This document shows positions 50,092 to 57,763 of a stretch of DNA of 64,000 bases, piece by piece. The notes under the pieces were generated by a model. The model searched no databases. It worked only from the letters and a program-made list of their open reading frames with translations, and had not been told where the DNA came from. This DNA is from Methylocystis sp. ATCC 49242. GTDB lineage: Bacteria; Pseudomonadota; Alphaproteobacteria; Rhizobiales; Beijerinckiaceae. Location: NCBI RefSeq assembly GCF_000188155.2, contig NZ_KE124774.1:3674934-3738933 (forward strand). Reading direction: 5' to 3'. The translations under genes and the position numbers were made by a program. Within the stretch, counting starts at the first letter, position 1. Each line of letters begins with the position of its first letter.

Positions 50092-50108
50092 TGCTTTCAG
50101 GATCGGGA

Positions 50109-50990
50109 TCAGGCGACAGCCCGGACAGGCGTACGCGTCAAGTCGGCGACGAAATCCACCAGCGACGCATCGATACGGGTGATATTCTGCTCCTGCAGGA
50201 ATTTCTCTTCATTGCGCGTCAAATTGCCCTCGATCACGGCCCAATGCCTGTCGGAGGATCGTTTCATGATCTGGCGCGAAAAGCTCCGTTCAAGCTGGTT
50301 GGTGAATCGACATCCGAGGAAAAGGAAGCTGCGCCCTTTTCTTATCGCCTGCACAGCCTCCGGAATCGGAGTTTGAATGTCGATCTCGGTAAGGATCTCG
50401 ACATAGTCCGAATCTGAGACGATGTAATTTGCGCCCGGCGAAATCGAGCCGAGGGGTTGATAAAGCAGGGTTTTCCAGCTGAGAGTTTCGTCAGGCGCCT
50501 CGGCGGGGGCCTTCGCGCCCGAGCCATCCCGGACGAAATTCTTCCCGGGAACCAGCGAATGGTCGGGGCGGAAGTAATTCACCCATTCGCCAAAATGTTC
50601 GCTTTGCGTCACGCCTTGTACGACGCCCCAGTCGCTGTGCGATTGCAACGCCTTTTGTGGCAGATCATCATACCAGGCGTGAACAACGAGCGGCAATGTA
50701 TCCTGCGCAGCGAGCCAGACATGCAAGTCGCTCGGCGCCGCGGACGACGTGAACGCTTTGGTCATCAGGCAGGTAAGCGTCTTTCGGTGCTTGAAATTCT
50801 CGATATATTGCGCCGCCGCAGTCAGATTGTTGCGAATTTTGTGCGGGACGGTCACGCCGGCGACGAGCTGGGCGACAAGCGTCTCAGGCGTCGCCGGCGG
50901 CGCATCTGCCCCCGCGAGCCCCGTCACCGCCGGCCCGAGATAGGGAATGATATCGCCCCGACGAAAGGCGTTTTCGATTTCGCTGAGCAT
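50109..50990 (-). CDS. SIR2-like domain protein of the nif operon
   Basis: A 293-residue protein. The N-terminal segment IENAFRRGDIIPYLGPAVTG resembles the nucleotide-binding start of SIR2-like domains, with the second half FLFLGCRFTNQLERSFSRQ supporting the same fold. The deacetylase residues of canonical sirtuins are not evident. SIR2-like domains often act as NADases in phage defence; here the gene sits in the nifB operon, so a role linked to nitrogen fixation is more likely, perhaps NAD-related. This is inference. Confidence 0.7.
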   Translation of the reverse strand: MLSEIENAFRRGDIIPYLGPAVTGLAGADAPPATPETLVAQLVAGVTVPHKIRNNLTAAAQYIENFKHRKTLTCLMTKAFTSSAAPSDLHVWLAAQDTLPLVVHAWYDDLPQKALQSHSDWGVVQGVTQSEHFGEWVNYFRPDHSLVPGKNFVRDGSGAKAPAEAPDETLSWKTLLYQPLGSISPGANYIVSDSDYVEILTEIDIQTPIPEAVQAIRKGRSFLFLGCRFTNQLERSFSRQIMKRSSDRHWAVIEGNLTRNEEKFLQEQNITRIDASLVDFVADLTRTPVRAVA

Positions 50991-51021
50991 AGTCGTCTCC
51001 TGCCGCGCAGCCGGCTGATCG

Positions 51022-51237
51022 TTATTGAAGGACTGTCGCCTTCATCGACTCAATTTCATCGCGCGACAGGCGAAACACGCCACGCCCGCCCGATAGGGAT
51101 TCGAAGGCGTTGCCGGCCTTTTCGGTCAGCTTCGTAAACCATTGTTGCGCGGTCAGCGCGCTCGGCCTTTCCCCGATCTCGAAGACAGTTCCGTCGGGGG
51201 CAAATCGAACATGAATGATGAGATTCTTGTCGGTCAT
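51022..51237 (-). CDS. Small nif-cluster protein of unknown function
   Basis: A 71-residue soluble protein beginning TDKNLIIHVRFAPDGTVFEIGERPS. The middle has QQWFTKLTEKAGNAFESLSGGRGVFRLSR, with predicted beta-hairpin then helix. It lies between the ferredoxin and SIR2-like genes with only short gaps. I recognise no family beyond its nif context. No cysteines, so no cluster. Confidence 0.65.
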   Translation of the reverse strand: MTDKNLIIHVRFAPDGTVFEIGERPSALTAQQWFTKLTEKAGNAFESLSGGRGVFRLSRDEIESMKATVLQ

Positions 51238-51261
51238 CGTTTGTCTCCTCGGTTGCAGTAT

Positions 51262-51567
51262 TCAGAACCCTGAGCCGAAGCCCAGTAGTTCGACAGTGAC
51301 ATTTTCGGCGCCAATTAACGCCTGACACGCTAGGCGGGACTTCGAGCTGACGCCGACAATCGAGTCGAGCTTTTCGTTTTCGCTGCGTGTCGTCTTCGAC
51401 AGGCTTTTCTTTCCCTCCTGAACGAAAACGTGGCATTGACCGCATTTTGCTTCTCCGCCGCATTTGCTCACGATCGCTTCGCCCGCAGCGAGTATTGCGT
51501 CGAGCAAACGACTTCCTGTCGCTGTTTCAACGGTCTTTCCAGAAGGAAGAATCGTAAGTGTAGGCAT
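51262..51567 (-). CDS. Plant-type [2Fe-2S] ferredoxin
   Basis: A 101-residue ferredoxin with the C-x5-C-x2-C motif in SKCGGEAKCGQCHVFVQEG and a fourth cysteine in RLACQALIG. Such ferredoxins in nif operons can donate electrons to nitrogenase or radical-SAM NifB. The ATG at 51567 follows an AGGAGCGAGA ribosome-binding site; the longer frame to 51654 runs into the neighbouring gene. Confidence 0.92.
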   Translation of the reverse strand: MPTLTILPSGKTVETATGSRLLDAILAAGEAIVSKCGGEAKCGQCHVFVQEGKKSLSKTTRSENEKLDSIVGVSSKSRLACQALIGAENVTVELLGFGSGF

Positions 51568-51622
51568 CGTCTCGCTCCTGTTGAATTGCCCGCGCTGAAG
51601 CAACCGAGCAAATTTCGAAAAG

Positions 51623-52774
51623 TCAAAGATAGATAGCGGTTCCAGCGCCGACATTGATCGATGCGTCCTTCATCGTGCCGACAATGAACGCAACCTGCTC
51701 TTCTGTGAGATGCGCATGGAATGGCAAGGCGACCGCACGGTCGGCGACCTTTTCCGTCACGAAGAGATCGCCGCGGCGGTATCCGAGATCGAAATAATGG
51801 CGCTGCAGATGAAGGGGCTGAGCATAGGCGCAACCTTCTATCCTCTCAGTGCGCAGATCGTCGACGATTGCGTCGCGGCTGGAGCGCGAGAATCGTGTAC
51901 CGAGATGCACCACGTAAAGAAACCAGTGACACTGCTGAACCTCCGGCGCCACATATGGATCTTTAATCCCCTCGAATGAACGAACGTAATCTAGGAACCA
52001 ACGCTCCACGCGCTTGCGGCGCGCAAGCAGAAGCTCCAATCGGCGCAGTTGCGCAAGACCGAGCGCCGCGGCGATGTCGCTCAATCCCGCCTGCAATGGC
52101 GGCCAAGCGCCGAGCACGACGGAAGAGCGTTCCTCGATCTTTCGGCTACGCAACCGACGTAGCATGGATGCGCGTTCATCATCGTCAGTGACAATAATCG
52201 CGCCTTCGCCGCACGCCAGAACGCCGGGCTGCGAAAAGTCGAAGATCGAACAATCCCCGAATGTGCCTACGAGCGCGCCCTTGTAGACGGATCCGATCGC
52301 TTCGGTGGAATCTTCGATGACGGCGAGACTGTGCTCATCAGCGAGACCGCGCAGCGGCTCCCATGGCGCCGGATGTCCATTGGCGTTGCTGGCAATGATC
52401 GCGCGCGTTCTCTCGGTGACCAACTTTCGGGCTTTTTGGGCGTCAAGCGTTCCCGCCCAATAGTCAATGTCCGCAAAGACTGGTCGCGCGCCGGAGAGTG
52501 TGATGGCGTGCGTCGTCTCACGGAATGAATACGCGGGCGCAATGACTTCGTCACCGGACCCTATCCCGATCGCTTTCAAGATCAGCAACAATCCGATTGT
52601 GCCGCTCGACACGGCGATCGCGTGTTTGCGGCCAAGATAGCGCGCAAATTCCTCCTCGAATGCGTCGACGACGGAGCCCATCGACAGGCGTTGTGACACG
52701 AGAATTTCCGTTACCGCGTCGAGGTCGCTCTGGGCCAGGTCGGGGTCGTTCAGGGGCAGCAGCGTCGTCTTCAT
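51623..52774 (-). CDS. DegT/DnrJ/EryC1/StrS-fold protein lacking the PLP lysine
   Basis: A 383-residue protein with the sugar-aminotransferase fold: AVSSGTIGLLLILKAIGIGSGDEVIAPAYSF (31 residues from about 54) and AVIEDSTEAIGS, which keeps the Asp that contacts PLP (Asp155). In the usual F-S-F-H-x-x-K-x(4)-G-E-G motif the region reads FDFSQPG-VLAC-GEG, with Gly184 in place of the Schiff-base lysine. It therefore should not work as a normal transaminase. The start overlaps the preceding ORF by four bases. Confidence 0.8.
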   Translation of the reverse strand: MKTTLLPLNDPDLAQSDLDAVTEILVSQRLSMGSVVDAFEEEFARYLGRKHAIAVSSGTIGLLLILKAIGIGSGDEVIAPAYSFRETTHAITLSGARPVFADIDYWAGTLDAQKARKLVTERTRAIIASNANGHPAPWEPLRGLADEHSLAVIEDSTEAIGSVYKGALVGTFGDCSIFDFSQPGVLACGEGAIIVTDDDERASMLRRLRSRKIEERSSVVLGAWPPLQAGLSDIAAALGLAQLRRLELLLARRKRVERWFLDYVRSFEGIKDPYVAPEVQQCHWFLYVVHLGTRFSRSSRDAIVDDLRTERIEGCAYAQPLHLQRHYFDLGYRRGDLFVTEKVADRAVALPFHAHLTEEQVAFIVGTMKDASINVGAGTAIYL

Positions 52775-53040
52775 GCTCCTCCTCCTTTGGCGGTCAGCGC
52801 GAGGCCAGTCGCGTAGCGTGGATCCTGGGTGATTCTCCAACAATGATCACGACCGTCGATCAGGTAGAGAGCGCATCTTTCATAGGTTCGAAAGGGGGTC
52901 TCGTCGCGCATGTCGATCGCGTCGCAGCGGGTGACGACGAGGCCCGTCAGTCGCCTCAATGCAGCGATCGTCTGCGCGTCGACTGACGACGCCCCGAGAG
53001 CGAGGTCGATTTCGGATAGTTGCGCGGGCTCGAGACTCAT
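52771..53040 (-). CDS. Small nif-associated protein (DUF6129-like)
   Basis: An 89-residue protein with SEIDLALGASSVDAQTIAALRRL, then RCALYLIDGRDHCWRITQDPRYATG. I place it tentatively in DUF6129, which recurs in nif operons. Its stop overlaps the DegT-fold start (ATGA). ATG 53040 is chosen since the upstream in-frame sequence overlaps nifT. Confidence 0.6.
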   Translation of the reverse strand: MSLEPAQLSEIDLALGASSVDAQTIAALRRLTGLVVTRCDAIDMRDETPFRTYERCALYLIDGRDHCWRITQDPRYATGLALTAKGGGA

Positions 53041-53047
53041 GCGACGC

Positions 53048-53254
53048 TCACGCGAGCTTTTTGGCTTCGACGGTGATAGGAAGCGACGTGCCCGGATCCA
53101 TCTCGGGAAGTTGCAGTTTCCATCCATTCGCAAGCGTTACGGAGCCGCCCCACATGAGGGGTGATTCAACTTCGATGATCGGCTCTTCGAGGTCTTTCTT
53201 GGGAACATAGGCTGACAGAACGCCGTCAGAACCTTTTCTGATCATAACTTTCAC
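53048..53254 (-). CDS. nifT: NifT/FixU
   Basis: A 68-residue protein with MIRKGSDGVLSAYVPKKDLEE and GGSVTLANGWKLQLPEM, the whole of the NifT/FixU family. Its role is not established; it is always linked to nifB or nifZ as here. Confidence 0.95.
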   Translation of the reverse strand: MKVMIRKGSDGVLSAYVPKKDLEEPIIEVESPLMWGGSVTLANGWKLQLPEMDPGTSLPITVEAKKLA

Positions 53255-53291
53255 GGTGGGCCTCGTTCGTTTGCATTGGTTAACCCGGCGG

Positions 53292-53528
53292 TCAAAGGGC
53301 TTCTATTTCGTCCTCGAGACAGCCGATGACAAGTTGTGACGAGAATTCGACCAGATAGACGATCGTTTCGGTTTCGACATGCGAACCAACCTGGACAATT
53401 TCGCCGGGCTCTCCGCTCCTGACGAGGAGTTCGTCGGCCGCGCGATCGGGATAGGAGCCGTCATTGATGAGGTCGATAGCTGCTCGCACGCGCTGACCCC
53501 AATCATATTTCGCAGGCGTCATGCTCAT
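53292..53528 (-). CDS. nifZ: NifZ-domain protein, second copy
   Basis: A 78-residue NifZ-like protein (YDWGQRVRAAIDLINDGSYP, GEIVQVGSH, IVYLVEFSS). It shares the pattern of the preceding nifZ gene (D-x-G-x-x-V-R-A, G-E-x-G-x-x-V-x-V-G-S) and overlaps it by four bases, so it is a tandem paralogue. NifZ helps form the second P-cluster pair of NifDK. Confidence 0.88.
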   Translation of the reverse strand: MSMTPAKYDWGQRVRAAIDLINDGSYPDRAADELLVRSGEPGEIVQVGSHVETETIVYLVEFSSQLVIGCLEDEIEAL

Positions 53529-53818
53529 TCGTGGTTCTCCTCCACCATTTCGACCATCTCCAGTTCCTTACGTTTCATGCCGACACGATGGCCAGTCGAA
53601 ACGAATTCGACGCCGTAGATATAGAACTGCTGGAGAAAGGAGCCGATGCTGACGACATAACCTTCCTCTCCTTTCGTCACGAGGATTTCGCCGATGTCCT
53701 TCCCCGGAAAAGTTCCGTCATTACGGATCGTCCGGCGGGCGCGAACCTTGTCGCCATAATCGAAATATGGCGGGCCTTCGAGTTCGACTGTGTCGCTGTC
53801 GCGACTGATGTTTGTCAT
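53525..53818 (-). CDS. nifZ: NifZ, P-cluster maturation protein
   Basis: A 97-residue NifZ with YFDYGDKVRARRTIRNDGTFPG, GEILVTKGEEGYVVSIGSFL and IYGVEFVSTGHRVG. It precedes the shorter nifZ copy and overlaps the LRV-protein stop by four bases. Confidence 0.93.
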   Translation of the reverse strand: MTNISRDSDTVELEGPPYFDYGDKVRARRTIRNDGTFPGKDIGEILVTKGEEGYVVSIGSFLQQFYIYGVEFVSTGHRVGMKRKELEMVEMVEENHE

Positions 53819-54618
53819 CGTCGTTCTCCTTGGCCCGTCGCGAGGATGGCGATCGACGCATCATCGTTCAGACCCGCGGCGCGCCGTCGTTTGAGGGCGG
53901 TTTCACGAACAATTGGATCTGCATCCGCAAGAAGGGCGCCGATTGATTTGATATCCGCGCGCTGCGCAATTTCGTGACGCACGCGCCAATCGGGGTCGTC
54001 AAGGAGCGAGAGCAGGTCCAACGGCTCGAGTCGTTGCGCGGCCTCGAAACGGACGACGGGGTCGGGGTCCCTTGCAAGACGAATCAATAGCGCCTGATTT
54101 ATTCGCTGCGCGACGACGCGTCGAACTTCGGCGTCGTCGTCGTTGATCATCAAGACAAGAAGGTCCGTTGGCAGTCGTTTGGCGACCATCTGTCGGACAA
54201 AATAATCGGGATCCGACATCATGGGCAGCAAATCGGCGCCCTCGAGGCGACCCGCAATGCGTATGCGAACTTCGCGATGCGGATCGTTTCGGAGCTTCAG
54301 AAGGTAGGATCTCGGAAGGCGGCGCGCGGCGCTCCAGCGAACAGCTTCTTCAGGATCATTGAGCAACGCCGGCAAAAGAAATACTTCGGCGGCCTTGGCT
54401 GCGCAGGCCCGGGCCTCGAAATAGGGGTGGGAGAGATAATCGCGCGCCAGATCCGGATTCCAATCGAAGAAACGATCAATGCGACGCGCGTAACGATCAT
54501 GGGCGCATGCCCTTAGAGGCTTGCATCGCTCATCAAGCAGTCGATCCTTGTGCGCACAGTCAGCGCAATCGATTGGCCGGCCGAGCCAGTCCAGCGCCTC
54601 GTCGATGTCAGTCGACAT
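53815..54618 (-). CDS. LRV-repeat protein with N-terminal 4Fe-4S motif
   Basis: A 267-residue protein. The N-terminal cysteines in PIDCADCAHKDRLLDERCKPLRAC fit the iron-sulfur motif of leucine-rich-variant repeat proteins first found in Azotobacter nif clusters. The rest is about eight LRV/HEAT-like repeats with DPDPVVRFEAAQRLE and DPDWRVRHEIAQRAD. It likely mediates protein contacts in nitrogenase assembly. Confidence 0.9.
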   Translation of the reverse strand: MSTDIDEALDWLGRPIDCADCAHKDRLLDERCKPLRACAHDRYARRIDRFFDWNPDLARDYLSHPYFEARACAAKAAEVFLLPALLNDPEEAVRWSAARRLPRSYLLKLRNDPHREVRIRIAGRLEGADLLPMMSDPDYFVRQMVAKRLPTDLLVLMINDDDAEVRRVVAQRINQALLIRLARDPDPVVRFEAAQRLEPLDLLSLLDDPDWRVRHEIAQRADIKSIGALLADADPIVRETALKRRRAAGLNDDASIAILATGQGERR

Positions 54619-55144
54619 CTTCTTCCCCCATCCGATCGAGAACGTCGAGCAACACGCGCGCGCCGACCTTGTCGGCAGGATCGAGCTCGAGCAATTTTTC
54701 GATAGCTTCGCGTCCTTCCTCGTAATCGCCGAGCCGCATATTCAGATAGGCGTATCCTTTGAGCGTGAACATGAAGAAGCGCGGCTGCGGCGCGTCGTAA
54801 TCGCCAAACTTTGCGTCCTGTGGTCGAACGGCGCGCCAGTCGAATGGCAGGGAATTGTCTATCGCCGCGCGCGTGAGGCAGGCGCGTGCAACTGCAAGGG
54901 TTTCGTCGAGTCGCCCCTTGTAAAAGTGGAAGCGATAGAGGCCGATGAGCGTCGCCGGATGCGTGGGCGCAATTCGTTGTGCTTCGACGAGGTGTCGCAT
55001 GGCCATTTCGTCATCATGATAGACGGCCGCCGCTGCGCGAAGATAATTCTCGGCCTCGGTGGGAAGACCCTCGCCGAGGACGGCGGATGCAGGAAAATCC
55101 TGCATCGCCAGGGCATTATCCTGCGACGCTTTGGAAGCGAACAT
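54608..55144 (-). CDS. TPR-repeat protein of the nif operon
   Basis: A 178-residue helical protein with tetratricopeptide-like units (AMRHLVEAQRIAPTHPATL, GRLDETLAVARACLTRA, GYAYLNMRLGDYEEGREAIEKLLELDP). It overlaps the LRV-protein gene by 11 bases. ATG 55144 avoids overlap with hesB. A similar TPR gene is seen in several nif clusters; a scaffolding role is inferred. Confidence 0.8.
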   Translation of the reverse strand: MFASKASQDNALAMQDFPASAVLGEGLPTEAENYLRAAAAVYHDDEMAMRHLVEAQRIAPTHPATLIGLYRFHFYKGRLDETLAVARACLTRAAIDNSLPFDWRAVRPQDAKFGDYDAPQPRFFMFTLKGYAYLNMRLGDYEEGREAIEKLLELDPADKVGARVLLDVLDRMGEEDVD

Positions 55145-55154
55145 TACTCGTCCC

Positions 55155-55496
55155 TCAGTGCGTCTCCACGAAGACGGGAGCGTCGGTCGTCGAGCAGCCG
55201 CAGCTCTTCGCCTTCGGGTCATGGAAGATGAAGCCCGTCGAGGTCGGCGTTTCGACGAAATCGATTGTGACGCCATCGAGCAGAAGGCGGCTTTGCGCAG
55301 GTAAGAAAAGGTTGAATACGCCATGCGCATAGATCTGTTCGTCATCGCGGGGCGCAGGCTCTACGGAAAACTCCGCCGACATGCCCGAGCAGCCACCAGG
55401 AGATACAAGCAATCTCAAGCCAGAGCCGGGTGGCCCGTCGAACATGACGAGCCGGCGGATGAATTTCTCGGCGGCGGGAGTGAATGCGATTTTCAT
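55155..55496 (-). CDS. hesB: HesB/IscA-like protein, second A-type carrier
   Basis: A 113-residue A-type iron-sulfur carrier. It has SPGGCSGMSAEF and KAKSCGCSTTDA holding the three conserved cysteines, and DGVTIDFVETPTSTGFIFHDP. It differs from the iscA copy in the nifUSV operon and belongs to the nifB-linked form. It starts at the stop codon of the ferredoxin gene (one-base overlap). Confidence 0.92.
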   Translation of the reverse strand: MKIAFTPAAEKFIRRLVMFDGPPGSGLRLLVSPGGCSGMSAEFSVEPAPRDDEQIYAHGVFNLFLPAQSRLLLDGVTIDFVETPTSTGFIFHDPKAKSCGCSTTDAPVFVETH

Positions 55497-55720
55497 CACG
55501 CCCCCGCCTGATAACGCGGATAGGACGTGTCGATAACGCAAGTGTTGTCAACAGGACAAACCGCAACGCATTGTGGGATATCGAAGTAGCCGATACACTC
55601 GGTGCACTTCTTCGGATTGATGACGAAAGTGCCGTTCTTTTCCGAAATTGCGACGTTCGGGCACTCCGCCTCGCACGCGGAGCAAGAGGTGCATTGTGAT
55701 GCGACGATTTTGTAGGTCAT
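55496..55720 (-). CDS. fdxN: 2[4Fe-4S] ferredoxin (FdxN type)
   Basis: A 74-residue bacterial ferredoxin with [13 protein letters not shown] and [20 protein letters not shown], the second with the long insert typical of nif-linked FdxN. These donate electrons to nitrogenase or NifB. It follows nifB by 28 bases. Confidence 0.93.
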   Translation of the reverse strand: MTYKIVASQCTSCSACEAECPNVAISEKNGTFVINPKKCTECIGYFDIPQCVAVCPVDNTCVIDTSYPRYQAGA

Positions 55721-55747
55721 GGTTCAGCTCCTTTGGGAAAACTTGCG

Positions 55748-57307
55748 TCAGACAGGGATGAAGGCGCCTTGTCGGATATCCGCGTCGCCGCGCGCGACAT
55801 GGATGATCTCGCCGTCTTTCACGCGGGCAAGGTAATCCTTGAAGTAGGCGATCGCTGATTGTTCGATGAATTCATAGGCGTATTGATCCACCGGATCGAT
55901 TCCCGCGGCGATGAGATCGTCTTTTGGACAATGACCGATCTTGGCGACGAAGACGGCTGTGCAATCATTGATTGCGCGGATGATCGTTTCCAGGCTGTCT
56001 TCCTCGCCGTAGCCGCCCTGACAATACAGGTCGACGCGGCGATGGCCGACAAACTTCGCGCCGCTGCTGGTGAGTTCATAGATCTGGAACTCTTTCGCAT
56101 GGCCAAAATGTTCATTGATGCGGCCGCTTCCCTTGGTCGCGACGGCGACAAGGATCGCAATGTCGGCGTTCTCGCCGGCAAGCTCTTCGAGCTCTGCGTT
56201 GCGCGCGGCGACTTTGGCCACGCGCTCCTCCTCCACTCTGGATTGATACGCCTGACGCGCGGTCAGATCGTAATTGACATCCATCTCCATGATTTTTTCG
56301 GTCGTGAATTCGGCGCTACGGTCTTCGCCAAGTAGGCCAACGGCGTCGGCGCGGCATTGGCGACAGTGGCGCATCATGTTCATTTCGCCCTCGCAACGGT
56401 CCTGAAGCGCCTTCAGCTCCTGAGCCGAGGGGCCGCGCTGGCCGTTGAGACCGAAGACCGTGCCATGCTCCGGCGATGAAATTAGCGGCATAATGTTGTG
56501 GAGGAATGCGCCGCGCGACTTCACCTCCCTGTTGACGGTGACGAGGTGATCGTCGTTGATCCCTGGGATCATGACAGAGTTCACCTTGCAGAGAATTCCG
56601 TTCGCCGTCAGCATCTCCAGGCCTTGCAACTGGCGTTCGGTGAGAATTTTCGCGGCGTCCTTTCCGGTGACGCGTTTGTGCTTCCAGAAGACCCAAGGAT
56701 AGATTTCGGCGCCGATGTCAGGATCCGTCATGTTTATTGTGATCGTGACGTGATCGACGTTGAATTTCTTGATCGTTTCGACATGATCTGGCAAGGCGAG
56801 ACCATTCGTGGAAAGGCATAGCTTGATGTCGGGTGCAGCCTCGGAAATAAGTTCGAAGGTCTTGAAGGTCTTCGCTGGATTGGCGAGTGGATCGCCGGGG
56901 CCGGCGATGCCGAGGACCGTCATTTGCGGGATTGCGGATGCGACGGCGAGAACCTTCTTTGCGGCCTGCTCGGGGGTCAACTTCTCACTGACAACGCCCG
57001 GCCGAGACTCGTTAGCGCAATCATATTTTCGATTGCAGTAGTTGCACTGGATGTTACAGGCGGGAGCGACAGCGACATGCATTCGCGCATAATGATGGTG
57101 CGCTTCCTCGCTGTAGCAGGGATGATTCTTGACCTTTTCCCAAATCTCGGCCGGCATGTCGCTCTGGCCGGCGCCCGAGCCGCAGCTTGCCTTTCCGCTG
57201 CCGCCGCTTGTGCCGCAACCTTTATGATCGGCGATTTTCTGCATGACTTCATCGAGCGGCGTCGCCGCGTCGGATTCAAAGGTGTCGAAAGAGTGAGCGT
57301 CGTCCAT
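55748..57307 (-). CDS. nifB: FeMo-cofactor biosynthesis radical SAM protein NifB
   Basis: A 519-residue radical SAM protein making NifB-co. The N-terminal region has a Cys-rich lead ([15 protein letters not shown]); the CxxxCxxC motif is [16 protein letters not shown] near residue 85; the core has GPGDPLANP and [18 protein letters not shown]. The C-terminal domain (about residue 385 on) is the NifX-like carrier ([20 protein letters not shown]). This two-domain form is the proteobacterial type. Confidence 0.98.
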   Translation of the reverse strand: MDDAHSFDTFESDAATPLDEVMQKIADHKGCGTSGGSGKASCGSGAGQSDMPAEIWEKVKNHPCYSEEAHHHYARMHVAVAPACNIQCNYCNRKYDCANESRPGVVSEKLTPEQAAKKVLAVASAIPQMTVLGIAGPGDPLANPAKTFKTFELISEAAPDIKLCLSTNGLALPDHVETIKKFNVDHVTITINMTDPDIGAEIYPWVFWKHKRVTGKDAAKILTERQLQGLEMLTANGILCKVNSVMIPGINDDHLVTVNREVKSRGAFLHNIMPLISSPEHGTVFGLNGQRGPSAQELKALQDRCEGEMNMMRHCRQCRADAVGLLGEDRSAEFTTEKIMEMDVNYDLTARQAYQSRVEEERVAKVAARNAELEELAGENADIAILVAVATKGSGRINEHFGHAKEFQIYELTSSGAKFVGHRRVDLYCQGGYGEEDSLETIIRAINDCTAVFVAKIGHCPKDDLIAAGIDPVDQYAYEFIEQSAIAYFKDYLARVKDGEIIHVARGDADIRQGAFIPV

Positions 57308-57401
57308 TTTTTAACCTCACGAGCGTTGAAGGTTTGGACCCCGCGAGAAGGGTTTATTTCGCCCACCTTGCGAATGGGCTGTCCGCGCTGCGAAAGGGAG
57401 C

Positions 57402-57416
57402 GCAACAAGCATGCCA
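57402..57416 (-). promoter_or_regulatory. Sigma-54 promoter of nifB operon
   Basis: The minus strand reads TGGCAT-GCTTG-TTGC, a near-perfect -24/-12 element, 95 bases before nifB. Confidence 0.85.
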
Positions 57417-57516
57417 TGGTTCGTTTGTTGTTATAGCTGGCTGAAAAGTTTGGAATTAATCCAGATATGACATCCGGGCGGGAGGAGTTCTTCGATGTTA
57501 CAAACCGTCATCTTCT

Positions 57517-57532
57517 TGTTAGCTACGCGACA
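57517..57532. promoter_or_regulatory. NifA upstream activator site between nifB and nifA
   Basis: TGT-TAGCTACGCG-ACA matches TGT-N10-ACA. It lies 101 bases from the nifB promoter and 174 bases from the candidate nifA promoter. It may serve both. Confidence 0.7.
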
Positions 57533-57705
57533 TTCGAACATCGGCGGATTTTCCGCTGCGCCGCTCGTTGGATCGGCGACCGGCGCCAGATGATTTGGCG
57601 CCGCAGCACAAAACCGTGCCAAGTCGCGCTAATAAGTGGCGCTCCGATCGCGCGAGCTTTAGCGTAACCCGCAGAAATAATTGCGAAAGAGCGATCCGTC
57701 TCAAC

Positions 57706-57720
57706 TGGCGCGCGGTTTGC
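57706..57720 (+). promoter_or_regulatory. Candidate sigma-54 promoter of nifA
   Basis: TGGCGC-GCGGT-TTGC has the invariant GG and GC spaced ten bases apart, one mismatch from consensus, 44 bases before the nifA ATG. It would allow NifA autoactivation; other promoters upstream cannot be excluded. Confidence 0.6.
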
Positions 57721-57763
57721 TTGAAAGACGACAAAATCAAAGCCTGTTGTGAGGCTCTTCAAC

